From: Acidimicrobiia bacterium
GTDB taxonomy: Bacteria > Actinomycetota > Acidimicrobiia > Acidimicrobiales > Poriferisodalaceae
Assembly (NCBI GenBank): GCA_022821985.1
Contig: JAJECP010000009.1
Span: 1-64,000 of the forward strand
Direction: 5' to 3'
DNA: 64,000 bases
The translations under genes were made by a program, and so were the position numbers. The notes beneath the pieces were generated by a model. The model saw only the letters and a list, made by a program, of their open reading frames with translations, was not told the DNA's origin and searched no databases. Below are positions 15,923-24,140 of this stretch, piece after piece (within the stretch, counting starts at the first letter, position 1; each line of letters starts with the position of its first letter).

Positions 15923-18700
15923 TCATGACATCAGTCTCAGCATCTCGCGGGCCACCATGGGGGCGGCGTTCTGGTTCTGGCCGGTCACGAGGTTGCCGTC
16001 GACCACCCAGTGGTTGGCGAGCGGGTCCCGGAAGCGGGTCACGCTTTCGAACAGGGCGCCGGCCTTGCGCAGCTCGGTCTCGGGATGCTGGGGCGTGGCG
16101 GTGATGCCCAGCTCCCGGACTTGCTTGTCGGTCACCCCGGTCACCCTGCGGCCGGCCACCAGCGGGCTGCCGTCGGCGGCCTTCGCCTTGAGCAACCCGA
16201 GCGGGCCGTGGCACACGCCGCCGATCACTTTGCCGCGCTGGTTGGCCTCGGTGATCTTGCGGCCGAGCTCCTCCGAAAATCCCAGGTCGAACGCGGCGCC
16301 CCAGCCGCCCGCCAGGAAGACGATCGAGTAGGCGGCGATGTCGACCTCGCCGATGGCGAGCGAGTCGTTCACCTTGGCCTTGAGCTCGTCGTCGGCCAGG
16401 AATCGGTCGCAGGCCTCGGTGCGCACCGGGGCACGCACCGACTGGGGATCCACCGGGATGACTCCCCCTGCAGGGCTGGCAACGTCGACCGCCATGCCCG
16501 CATCGGCGAAGGCGTAGTACGGCACGGTCATCTCGCTGGCGAACACCCCGGTCGGCTTGCCGATGTCGAGCACGCCATGGTTCGTCGCCACGACCAGCGC
16601 CCGCCGCCCGGCGCCGTCGGCGTCAGTCGTCTCGGTGTCTTCCGGGTGCATGCCGAGCCGCTGCAGCACCTTGCGAAGCGCACGGGCAGGCGGCGGCACC
16701 TTCTTCGAAGCAGACTTCGTGGCGGCAGCCGATGACGCGAGCCCCGACGGGCTGCTCGAACCCGTGCGATCCTCCGTTGAAGCCGAATCTGTGGCGTCAG
16801 TCGACGAGGACGACGCAGTCCGGCTATCCGGCGCAAGGCGATTCCGCCTCGTAGCGGAACCCGTGTTGGCCGGGATGGGGCTGGGCGTTCGGGTGGCGTA
16901 GGGCCATGGCTGGTTGCGTTCGGGCACGGCTCGGGCCCGCTCGTCGGCCAGGCGTTCAGTCAGCACAGCGAAGACCTCCTGCGCGCTGGGATCCGCCCAG
17001 CGGTTGTGGGCCTCGATCGGATCGGCGTCGAGGTCGTACAGCTCCCACTGGTCGGGCAGCGGCTCGGTGCGGTACACCTCTCCCGCAGGGCCGTCGGCCG
17101 CGAGATGCCGCACGCCCGGCTCGGTCCACGTGGCCGGATCGTCGAACGTGCGCACGATCTTCCACAGGTGACCCGCGTCGTCGTCCCCGGCCCCGTCCGT
17201 ATCTCTGCCCCCGTCCACGCCGCCGGCCCCACTCCCGGCCGTGCCTCCGGCCCCGGCCACGTGGCAGACCAGGCTCTCGAAGTTGGCACCGACATGCGCC
17301 GGCACCTGGATGCGCAGAGGCGGCGGCGTCCTGCCCATCCGGCGGGCCATCCCGCTGGCCCCCGAGTCGCCCTCGGGCATGTTGTCGCGTGTCATCAGAT
17401 AGACAGCGCGGTCCCGATCGGGCTCGGCGTTGCCGTCGACCACATCCATCAGGTCACGGCCCGGCAGTGGGTGCACCTCGGTGTGGCTGGCCCGCAGCTC
17501 CTCTGCGGCTGACGCCGCATCGATCCCCGCCGCCGACAGCAGCGTCGGCACCAGATCGACGTGCGATGTCGGTGCATCGACAGCCCGGCCAGCCGTCGCC
17601 TTCGAGCCCACCCGGGCGATCACGAACGGCACACGCGTCGCCTCGTCATACAGGTTGAACCACTTCTGATGCAGCCCGCCGTGGGCGCCCAACAGTTCTC
17701 CATGATCCGACGTGCGCACCAGCACTGCGTCAGACGATCCGCCCTCTGTCACCGCGCGGCGCACCCGGTCGAGCGGGCCGTCGACCTCGGCATGGAGCCG
17801 GTAGTACAGGCTGCGGTACTCGGCCGCGTGGTTGCGATACACCCGCTCGACCGCCGGCGCCAGCCCGTAAGTGGTCGGGTACGACGCCCGGTAGGCGATC
17901 TGCGCTGCAGGCTTGGTGGACAGATCCTCGTCGTCGGTGGGCGACGGCGGTATCGGCGGCGGCTCGGCAGCAGTCAGCGGGATCTCGCCCCTGCCGCGGC
18001 GCAACCACGCCGGGCCGAGCCACACCGGGGCGAACACGATGTCATGGGGGTTGACGAAGCTGGCCACCAGCAGGAACGGCCGCAGCGCCGCCGCCTCGCC
18101 TGCCCGCCGGCGTGCGTACCGGTCTTCCAGCCACGCCACGACCCGGTCGGCGAATAGCCCGTCGCGTACGAGGCCGCTGTTGGCCAGCGCGGCGCCATGC
18201 GGCTCAGGCCCGATCCAGCCGGAGAAGCCGAACTCGTCGAGCGGGTCGGCGTCGAGATACGCCTGCACGGCGTCGCCGTCGATCTGACCCTCGTCGTCAT
18301 TGGTTGCCAGCGGGACGCCCGCAGCGCCGACCAGATCGGCATGGCTCATGTGCCACTTGCCCTGGTAGTGCGTGTCGTAGCCGCCGGCGCGGAACCAGTG
18401 GCCCAGCGTGGGCACCTCGCCCGGCCGCAGCCAGCGCATCCGGCTGTCGTCGGCCATCTTGCCGAGGCCGTTCGTCTGGGTGACGCCGTGCACATCGGGG
18501 TACTGGCCGGTGAACAGCGTGGGCCGGCTCGGCACGCAGGCCAGCGAGCCGGTGTAGTGGCGGCCGAACGACACGCCATGATCGGTGAACCACGCAGCGC
18601 CCAGACTCTGGCGCCATGCTGCGACCTCAGGCGGCTCGTAGGGAGGCGCTGCCCGCTCCTGGTCGGTCATCAAGATCACGACATCGGGCCGAGCGCTCAT
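15923..18700 (-). CDS. Sulfatase fused to a DJ-1/PfpI (class I GATase-like) domain
   Basis: 925 residues in one frame. Residues 1-620 are a type I sulfatase or choline-sulfatase-like alkaline phosphatase-fold enzyme. It has C55 in CVPSRP (the formylglycine motif CxPxR), PDVVILMTDQERA at the start, GKWHMSH and a TSDHGELLGAHG metal site. Residues about 630-697 are a Ser/Thr/Ala-rich linker. Residues 698-925 form a DJ-1/PfpI domain of the Hsp31 type with E723, GGWGAAFDL and nucleophile C830-H831 in GGVCHGPLGLL. Such a fusion is unusual. No signal peptide, so probably cytoplasmic. Its start overlaps the SRPBCC stop by 4 bases (ATGA). The substrate cannot be read from the sequence. Confidence 0.88.
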   Translation of the reverse strand: MSARPDVVILMTDQERAAPPYEPPEVAAWRQSLGAAWFTDHGVSFGRHYTGSLACVPSRPTLFTGQYPDVHGVTQTNGLGKMADDSRMRWLRPGEVPTLGHWFRAGGYDTHYQGKWHMSHADLVGAAGVPLATNDDEGQIDGDAVQAYLDADPLDEFGFSGWIGPEPHGAALANSGLVRDGLFADRVVAWLEDRYARRRAGEAAALRPFLLVASFVNPHDIVFAPVWLGPAWLRRGRGEIPLTAAEPPPIPPSPTDDEDLSTKPAAQIAYRASYPTTYGLAPAVERVYRNHAAEYRSLYYRLHAEVDGPLDRVRRAVTEGGSSDAVLVRTSDHGELLGAHGGLHQKWFNLYDEATRVPFVIARVGSKATAGRAVDAPTSHVDLVPTLLSAAGIDAASAAEELRASHTEVHPLPGRDLMDVVDGNAEPDRDRAVYLMTRDNMPEGDSGASGMARRMGRTPPPLRIQVPAHVGANFESLVCHVAGAGGTAGSGAGGVDGGRDTDGAGDDDAGHLWKIVRTFDDPATWTEPGVRHLAADGPAGEVYRTEPLPDQWELYDLDADPIEAHNRWADPSAQEVFAVLTERLADERARAVPERNQPWPYATRTPSPIPANTGSATRRNRLAPDSRTASSSSTDATDSASTEDRTGSSSPSGLASSAAATKSASKKVPPPARALRKVLQRLGMHPEDTETTDADGAGRRALVVATNHGVLDIGKPTGVFASEMTVPYYAFADAGMAVDVASPAGGVIPVDPQSVRAPVRTEACDRFLADDELKAKVNDSLAIGEVDIAAYSIVFLAGGWGAAFDLGFSEELGRKITEANQRGKVIGGVCHGPLGLLKAKAADGSPLVAGRRVTGVTDKQVRELGITATPQHPETELRKAGALFESVTRFRDPLANHWVVDGNLVTGQNQNAAPMVAREMLRLMS

Positions 18701-19140
18701 CGAGCGGCCTTTCGCAGGTGATCGTCGAGGCCGTGCAGCATCTGGTTCGACACCTTCGAGAGCTGGCGGCTCAGCACCTTTGCTGCCAACTGCTGCGGCG
18801 GGCGCGGCCCGACGTCCACGGAACTGGTCAGCGTGATCTGCGTCGAGCCGTCCCCGTCGTCGAGCTGCCAGGTGTTGCGCAGCGACCGGATCGCCGACGG
18901 CAGTCCTTCCACGACGTAGCTGAGCCGTTCGCCATCAACCCACTCGACGACCCGTTCGACGACGGTCCTGCGGCCGGACTGGATGCGCCGCACCATGCCC
19001 ACGCCTTCCCGCTGGGCGCTGAGCAGGCACGAATGATCCACGATGGGAGCCCAGCGAACGTTCTCGCCGAAGTCCGCCAGCACCGCCCACACCTCGGCGG
19101 CCGGCGCCGGGACCCTCAGCGTGGCCGTAGTGTCGCTCAC
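18697..19140 (-). CDS. SRPBCC (polyketide cyclase/START-like) protein
   Basis: 147 residues from the GTG at 19140. It is a helix-grip lipid-binding fold: TTATLRVPAPAAEVWAVLADFGENVRWAP, then ERVVEWVDGERLSYVVEGLP, an ITLTSSVDVG strand and a C-terminal helix. Such proteins bind hydrophobic ligands or act as cyclases or detoxifiers. It is translationally coupled to the sulfatase fusion. The frame extends to 19293, but the extension is non-family sequence that overlaps the start region of the divergent LLM gene. Confidence 0.8.
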   Translation of the reverse strand: MSDTTATLRVPAPAAEVWAVLADFGENVRWAPIVDHSCLLSAQREGVGMVRRIQSGRRTVVERVVEWVDGERLSYVVEGLPSAIRSLRNTWQLDDGDGSTQITLTSSVDVGPRPPQQLAAKVLSRQLSKVSNQMLHGLDDHLRKAAR

Positions 19141-19261
19141 GCCGGCCACCCTAGCCCCAGCGCCATCAATTGTCGCAAAGACTGGCACTTGTTTCGCCTG
19201 TTCACATCTGCGGCCGGCCGACGCTCGCGGCAACATTGGGGCCCAGCGAAGAGGAGCCCGC

Positions 19262-20287
19262 ATGCACGTCAGCGCCACCCTGCCCCAGCACAACCTGCGA
19301 GCCGTGCCCGACGAGGTGCGGCGGATCGAGGCCGACGGCTACGACTGCGTCGTCACCATGGAGAACCGGCACGAGCCGTTCATCCCGCTGGGCATCGCAG
19401 CCGTGCACAGCGAGCGGGTGCGGCTGGCGACCAGCGTGGCGATCAGCTTCCCTCGCAGCCCCATGGTGACGGCCTCGACCGCGTGGGACCTGCAGGGGGC
19501 CTCGGACGGACGGTTCGTGCTGGGCATCGGCAGCCAGGTCAAGGGGCACAACGAGCGCCGGTTCAGCGTGCCGTGGTCGGCGCCAGCGCCCCGCATGGCC
19601 GAGTACGTGCAGGCGATCCGGGCCATCTGGCGTACATGGACCACTGGCGAGAAGCTGAGCTACGACGGCGAGCACTACCAGTTCTCGCTGATGACGCCGA
19701 ACTTCACGCCCGAGCCGATTGACGCAGCTCCACCGATCATGATCGCGGCAGTCGGGCCCGCCATGCTGCGGGTGGCCGGGCAGCACTGCGACGGGGTGCG
19801 CCTGCACGGCTTCTGCACGCCCGATTACTTGCGCCAACATGTCATGCCCGAGCTGCAGACCGGCTTCGACCGGGCCGGGCGCAGTCGCAGCGACTTCTGG
19901 ATCACCGGCGGCGGGTTCATCTGCACCGGCCCCGACGACGAGACCGTGGACCGCATGGTCGAGTGGGTGCGCTACCGGATCGGCTTCTACGGCAGCACCC
20001 GGGCGTACTGGCCGGTGCTCGAGCAGCATGACCTGGGCGATCTCGGCGAGAAGCTGAATCACCTGTCCCGCAACGACGGCTGGGGCGAGATGGCCGGCTG
20101 CGTCGACGACGACGTCGTGCAGCTGTTCGCCGCAGTCGGGCGCCATGACCAGATCGCCGGCGCCATCGCGGAGCACTTCGACGGGCTGGTAGACGACGTC
20201 AACGCCTCGGTGTCGATGGACATCGGCGCCGACCTGCCGCCCGACGTGATCCAAGACATCCAGGCCATCCCCACCGACGGCAGCTGA
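19262..20287 (+). CDS. F420-dependent LLM-class oxidoreductase (TIGR03617-like)
   Basis: 341 residues, luciferase-like TIM barrel. It reads MHVSATLPQHNL at the start, then RVRLATSVAISFPRSPMVTASTAWDLQGASDGRFVLGIGSQVKGHNERRF, with PPIMIAAVGPAMLRVAGQHCDGVRLHGF further on. The pattern fits F420-dependent members (TIGR03617-type), which oxidise or reduce hydride acceptors using coenzyme F420. The ATG at 19262 is preceded by GAGGAG 5 bases away. Divergent from the SRPBCC/sulfatase pair, with a 121-base shared upstream region, so these genes may answer to the same signal. Confidence 0.88.
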   Translation: MHVSATLPQHNLRAVPDEVRRIEADGYDCVVTMENRHEPFIPLGIAAVHSERVRLATSVAISFPRSPMVTASTAWDLQGASDGRFVLGIGSQVKGHNERRFSVPWSAPAPRMAEYVQAIRAIWRTWTTGEKLSYDGEHYQFSLMTPNFTPEPIDAAPPIMIAAVGPAMLRVAGQHCDGVRLHGFCTPDYLRQHVMPELQTGFDRAGRSRSDFWITGGGFICTGPDDETVDRMVEWVRYRIGFYGSTRAYWPVLEQHDLGDLGEKLNHLSRNDGWGEMAGCVDDDVVQLFAAVGRHDQIAGAIAEHFDGLVDDVNASVSMDIGADLPPDVIQDIQAIPTDGS

Positions 20288-20344
20288 GCTTCGTGTCACA
20301 GGGTGCTGCAAGACTGCGTCTCGCAGGCAACGAAAGGAACTGCC

Positions 20345-20695
20345 ATGTCAGAAGCAATCGTGGAAGTCCGCGACTACACCATCGATCCGGAGTGGTTCGA
20401 GGCGTACAAGGAGTGGGCCGCCGAGCACGCAGCGCCGTGGCTGCGAGAGAACCTCGACGTCATCGACTTCTGGGTCGACGATGGTCACGAGCCCGAGGTC
20501 GCCGGGTCGGATCCGCAGGTGTCGCCGCACGGCCAGCCGAACGTGTGCTGGATCATCCGATGGCCCAGCCGCGAGGCCCGCGAGGAGGGCTTCAGGTCAC
20601 AGCTCAGCGGCCCCGAGTGGCAGGCGATCTGGGCGAAGCATCCCAACCCGAACGCCTACCTCCACCTCAACGTCCGCTTCATGGCGGCTGCCTGA
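20345..20695 (+). CDS. Small protein, dimeric alpha/beta-barrel-like
   Basis: 116 residues, rich in Trp and acidic residues: VEVRDYTIDPEWFEAYKEWAAEHAAPWLRENLDVIDFWVDDG… and WQAIWAKHPNPNAYLHLNVRF. Length and strand/helix rhythm resemble NIPSNAP-type or ABM dimeric barrels, but I do not recognise a specific family. It lies 57 bases downstream of the LLM oxidoreductase in the same direction, with GAAAGGA near the ATG. It probably belongs to that transcript and may share its pathway. Confidence 0.6.
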   Translation: MSEAIVEVRDYTIDPEWFEAYKEWAAEHAAPWLRENLDVIDFWVDDGHEPEVAGSDPQVSPHGQPNVCWIIRWPSREAREEGFRSQLSGPEWQAIWAKHPNPNAYLHLNVRFMAAA

Positions 20696-21874
20696 TCAGA
20701 ACTCGCGAAGCACCGACGAGCGGGCCACCTGCACCTGGCGGGTGGTGGGCGGCGTGTTGCGGCTGCGGCCGACGAATCGGGGCACACCGTCGGTGATCAC
20801 GGCGCCAACCGCGACCATGTCGCCGTTCTTCATGGCGTCAAGCGCGGTGTGCTTGGTGCCGCCGAGCGGGGCGTCGATCACGATGAGGTCGGCGTCGCGG
20901 CCCGGGGCGATCAAGCCGTTGTTCAGCCCGAACATCTGAGCCACGTTGCCGGTGGCGGCGCCGATGAGATCAGTCACCTCGAGGTCGCTGACTGCCGCCA
21001 TGTGGATGATCGTGTAGAGCATCCCGAGCGGCATGATCCCGCTGCCGGTGGGCGTGTCGGTGCCGATGAGCAGGCGGTCGAAGGCGTCGTGGCGGTGGGC
21101 TGCTTCGGCGGCGAGGATGCCGGTGCGCAGGTTGCCGGCGGCGCACACCTGCATGCCCATCTGCGTCTGGGCAATCACGTCGTAGTAGCGGTCTTCGATG
21201 GCGACCGGGCCGCCGTTGATGTGGAACGAGATGTCGGGATTGATGTCGAGCACGTCCTCGCCGGTGACTGGGAACGTCCCGGGGATCGAGCAGCCGCCGG
21301 TGTGCAATGTCGTGACAAGTCCGGCTGCCTTGGCCATGGCCACGAGCTCGACGTAGTCCTTGGCGCTGTCGACGTCCCCGAAGCCGGCTTTGGAGAGCCA
21401 CACGCCGTCGGCTCGCACGGCCGCGAAGTCGTCCGGCTCGAGCCCCGGCTCGAGCAGCAGCGATCCGGCATGGACCCGCATGCCACCCGGTCGGAAGTTC
21501 TCGTAGCACTTGTGCGCGGCGACCGCGAGCGCCTTCACACCGGCAAGGTCGTGGGGGCGGCCGGGGATGTGCACTTCGCCGGCTGACAGCACGGTGGTGG
21601 TGCCCCCGTGGAGGTAGCTCTCGAGGTAGCCGATCGTGTTCTGGCGAGGCGTGAAATCGCCGAACGCCACATGCACATGCGAGTCGATCAGGCCCGGCGC
21701 CACCGTGGCGCCGGCCGCATCGATCACCACATCGCATGAGCCGAGATCTGCGTCAACGGCGGCACCCACACCGACGATCAGCCCGCTGTCGCTCACGACC
21801 GTGTCGGCATCGACCAACGGCTCACGCCAGTCCCCCGACAGCACCACGCCGATATTGGTGATCGCAGTTCGCAT
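20696..21874 (-). CDS. Enamidase-like amidohydrolase
   Basis: 392 residues of the amidohydrolase superfamily. Metal ligands are visible: DSHVHV (H66, H68), LHTGG, SFHINGG and LIGTDTP. Long stretches recall the enamidase of nicotinate fermentation (EC 3.5.2.18): FTPRQNTIGYLESYLHGGTT, HIPGRPHDLAGVKALAVAA, GLIAPGRDADLIVIDAPLGG and a C-terminal SRNTPP. Enamidase hydrolyses a cyclic enamide to an aldehyde acid and ammonia. The pathway here may differ. Last gene of an operon after an hpaB-like monooxygenase and an AA_synth gene, which suggests breakdown of an N-heterocycle or aromatic amide. The start lies 4 bases after the stop of a decayed AA_synth copy. Confidence 0.85.
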   Translation of the reverse strand: MRTAITNIGVVLSGDWREPLVDADTVVSDSGLIVGVGAAVDADLGSCDVVIDAAGATVAPGLIDSHVHVAFGDFTPRQNTIGYLESYLHGGTTTVLSAGEVHIPGRPHDLAGVKALAVAAHKCYENFRPGGMRVHAGSLLLEPGLEPDDFAAVRADGVWLSKAGFGDVDSAKDYVELVAMAKAAGLVTTLHTGGCSIPGTFPVTGEDVLDINPDISFHINGGPVAIEDRYYDVIAQTQMGMQVCAAGNLRTGILAAEAAHRHDAFDRLLIGTDTPTGSGIMPLGMLYTIIHMAAVSDLEVTDLIGAATGNVAQMFGLNNGLIAPGRDADLIVIDAPLGGTKHTALDAMKNGDMVAVGAVITDGVPRFVGRSRNTPPTTRQVQVARSSVLREF

Positions 21875-21878
21875 GAGC

Positions 21879-22032
21879 TCAGCCCCCGATCATGTCCTCG
21901 CCGATCGTTTCTCCGGCGCTGAGACCGCCGACGCGGTGGGGGGGCGGCCACGGTCAGCAAGACTGCAGAGCACCGCCATCGCGCAGATCGCAGCAGTGCC
22001 GACGGTGGCAGGGGTCGGCATCGGATCTGCCG
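21879..22032 (-). pseudogene. Frameshifted C-terminal relic of a second AA_synth-family gene
   Basis: The minus strand encodes …LCSLADRGRPP in one frame, then, after a slip in a run of seven C bases, PHRVGGLSAGETIGEDMIGG and a stop. This is the same ending as the intact neighbour (CCFANRGRPHHRVGGLSIDDATGEDGLT). Only the last 40 or so codons survive. It sits between the intact AA_synth gene and the amidohydrolase, with its stop at operon spacing from the latter's ATG. That implies a former tandem pair of AA_synth genes, one mostly deleted. Confidence 0.75.
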
Positions 22033-22035
22033 GCA

Positions 22036-22608
22036 TCATGTCAGACCGTCCTCGCCGGTGGCGTCGTCGATGCTGAGGCCGCCGACTCGGTGGTGCGGGC
22101 GGCCACGGTTGGCGAAGCAGCAGATCACGGCGATCTCGTCGGGCAGCGGGGCGTCGTGCAAGGTGATGCTCATGGCGTCGTAGTGCGAGCGCACATACAA
22201 CGCATCCTTGTACGCGAGCGGGATGTCGATGGACGCCCCGGGCTGCGCACGCTTGGTCGCCGACGAGATCCAGGCCGCCCCGCCGCCGGCCGCCTCGCGC
22301 AGCACGTTGCCGTAGGGCGTGGTCAGCAGCGCCACGCCATGCTCCTGCTCGCCGTCGAGGCCCACGATGGTCGCCTTGCCGTAGCTCTCGATCGAGTACG
22401 GCTTCATCTGCTCCACCGCCAACCCGGCGATCTCTTTGCCGAGCTCGACGCTCGCCTCGTAGTACGGCGACAGATCCTGCACGTGACGCCCCGCGTACTC
22501 GTTGCGGACGACCGCCACCACCGCCACCTTGCGCAGCACCGGATCGACCGCCTCGCCGGCCTCGCTACGCGTGTCCTCCACAAAGGTCAGCATCTTGCGA
22601 ATCTCCAT
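22036..22608 (-). CDS. Amino acid synthesis (AA_synth, PF06684) family protein
   Basis: 190 residues with family marks EIRKMLTFVEDTRSEAG, YAGRHVQDLSPYYEASVELG, SYGKATIVGLDGEQEHGVALLTTPYGNVLREA and a GRPHHRVGG end. Biochemical activity of this family is not established; members travel with amidohydrolases and transporters for amino-acid-like or heterocyclic compounds. The ATG shares a base with the stop of the hpaB-like gene (TGATG), so translation is coupled. Confidence 0.85.
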   Translation of the reverse strand: MEIRKMLTFVEDTRSEAGEAVDPVLRKVAVVAVVRNEYAGRHVQDLSPYYEASVELGKEIAGLAVEQMKPYSIESYGKATIVGLDGEQEHGVALLTTPYGNVLREAAGGGAAWISSATKRAQPGASIDIPLAYKDALYVRSHYDAMSITLHDAPLPDEIAVICCFANRGRPHHRVGGLSIDDATGEDGLT

Positions 22609-24071
22609 CAGCGTCCCTTCCAGTCGGCGTCGTTGCCTTCGAGCATCGCTTCGAGCAGGCGGTCGGCGCCCTCCCAGTCGTAGGTGCGGAAGCTGTGGCC
22701 CTGGGTGACGAACTGGGCGCCGGCGTAGAACATCTCGTACTGGGTGTGGCGGCTGGCGAACTCCGAGCCGACGGCGTCCCAGGCCAGCTTCAGGAACTTC
22801 ATCCGCTCGTAGGCCCCCTCGCCCTCACGAGCCGACACCAGCGTGCTGTCGAGCACCGACGCCACCTCATCGCTGGACAGGTCGTCCGACGACGACGGCA
22901 GCATGATCAGCCCGCCGCCGGCCAGCTCCCGGATCTCGGTGATCAGCTGCGGGTACAACGCCTGCGTGGTGACCTGCGCCGAATACAGCAGGTGCCGGTT
23001 GGGCACGTAGTACTCGCCCATACGACATCCACTGGCCTCCATGCCGAACAGCAGACCCTCGATCGAGGCCACCCGGGCGGCCAGCTCGCCCAGCTTCCCC
23101 TGCACCATGTTCAGCGTGCCGATGGTCTCGGTGAGCCGCCGGGCCACCGCCAGCAGGAACCGGAGCTTCACCACCAGACGAACCTGCGCTTGGTAGTTCT
23201 GGTACACGTGCCCCGGCGTCTCATGGAACTGCCGCCGGCACATGTCGACGTCGCGGTACACGAAGACCCGCTCCCACGGCACGGTCACATCGTCGAAGTA
23301 GATGATGGCGTCGTTCTCGTCGAACCGGTGTGAGAGCGGGTTGTCGAACGGGCTGACGGCATGTTGCTCGAAGCTCTTGCGCGACACGATCTTGATGCCG
23401 GGCGTGTCGAGCGGCACAGCGAATGAGATGGCCAGATCCTCCTCGCCGGCCTGAAGCGGCTGCAGGTTCGCGACGAAGACCTCCTCGGCCATGATCGAGC
23501 CGGTCCCCAGCATCTTGGCTCCACGCACCGTCGGCCCGTCCGGCCCCTCGTCGACGATGTGGGTGCTGATCTGCTTGGGCTGATCGCCCCACGCCCGGGA
23601 CCGGTCGCCCTGGGGGTTGATGATCACGTAGGTCAGGAAGATGTCGTTGGCCCTGGCCCACTCGTAGTAGTCCCAGTAGGCCTTGGCGCAGCGGGGGTTG
23701 TGCTCTTCGAACAGCTCAAGCGCCATGAGCTGCCCCGACACGGCGCACGCCAGATGATCCGGCGAGCGGCCCATGTAGCCGGCATGCAGCTCGGCCCAGG
23801 CAGTCATGGCCTGGCGCTTGGCCACCAGATCGCTATACGAGCGAGGCATCTGCCACGCCCGGTTGGCCCGACGGCCGTCGCCGACGTCGAACGTCATCAG
23901 GTCTTGATTCGCGGCCTGGAAGTCGTACAGGCCCGCAATCGCCTTGCAGCTCTCGGCGAACGCCGGATGCTCTGCGACCCGGGTGATCAGCTCGCCGTCC
24001 AGGAAGACCGCTCGGTCAGTGTCGAGCGCAGCCAGATGGGCCTGCCCGTCCTTGACCGCCCCCGCCATCAT
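22608..24071 (-). CDS. 4-hydroxyphenylacetate 3-hydroxylase (HpaB)-family flavin monooxygenase
   Basis: 487 residues, the size of HpaB-type FADH2-dependent monooxygenases. Visible blocks are DRAVFLDGELITRVAEHPAF near the start, the AYWDYYEWARANDIFLTYVIINPQGDRSR region, AMKM-like GAKMLGTGSIMAEEVFVANL and DENDAIIYFDDVTVPWERVFVY. Such enzymes hydroxylate phenols or pyrrole/indole rings and need a separate flavin reductase, which is not next to it. First gene of a three-gene operon with AA_synth and enamidase-like genes. The context fits ring hydroxylation followed by ring opening of an N-heterocycle, but 4-hydroxyphenylacetate itself need not be the substrate. Confidence 0.85.
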   Translation of the reverse strand: MMAGAVKDGQAHLAALDTDRAVFLDGELITRVAEHPAFAESCKAIAGLYDFQAANQDLMTFDVGDGRRANRAWQMPRSYSDLVAKRQAMTAWAELHAGYMGRSPDHLACAVSGQLMALELFEEHNPRCAKAYWDYYEWARANDIFLTYVIINPQGDRSRAWGDQPKQISTHIVDEGPDGPTVRGAKMLGTGSIMAEEVFVANLQPLQAGEEDLAISFAVPLDTPGIKIVSRKSFEQHAVSPFDNPLSHRFDENDAIIYFDDVTVPWERVFVYRDVDMCRRQFHETPGHVYQNYQAQVRLVVKLRFLLAVARRLTETIGTLNMVQGKLGELAARVASIEGLLFGMEASGCRMGEYYVPNRHLLYSAQVTTQALYPQLITEIRELAGGGLIMLPSSSDDLSSDEVASVLDSTLVSAREGEGAYERMKFLKLAWDAVGSEFASRHTQYEMFYAGAQFVTQGHSFRTYDWEGADRLLEAMLEGNDADWKGR

Positions 24072-24140
24072 GCCCGGACCTTAGAGGCTGGGCCGAATCG
24101 CATAGCCGTGGCCCATGCGGCCAGAGCGGCCGGCGGCTGG

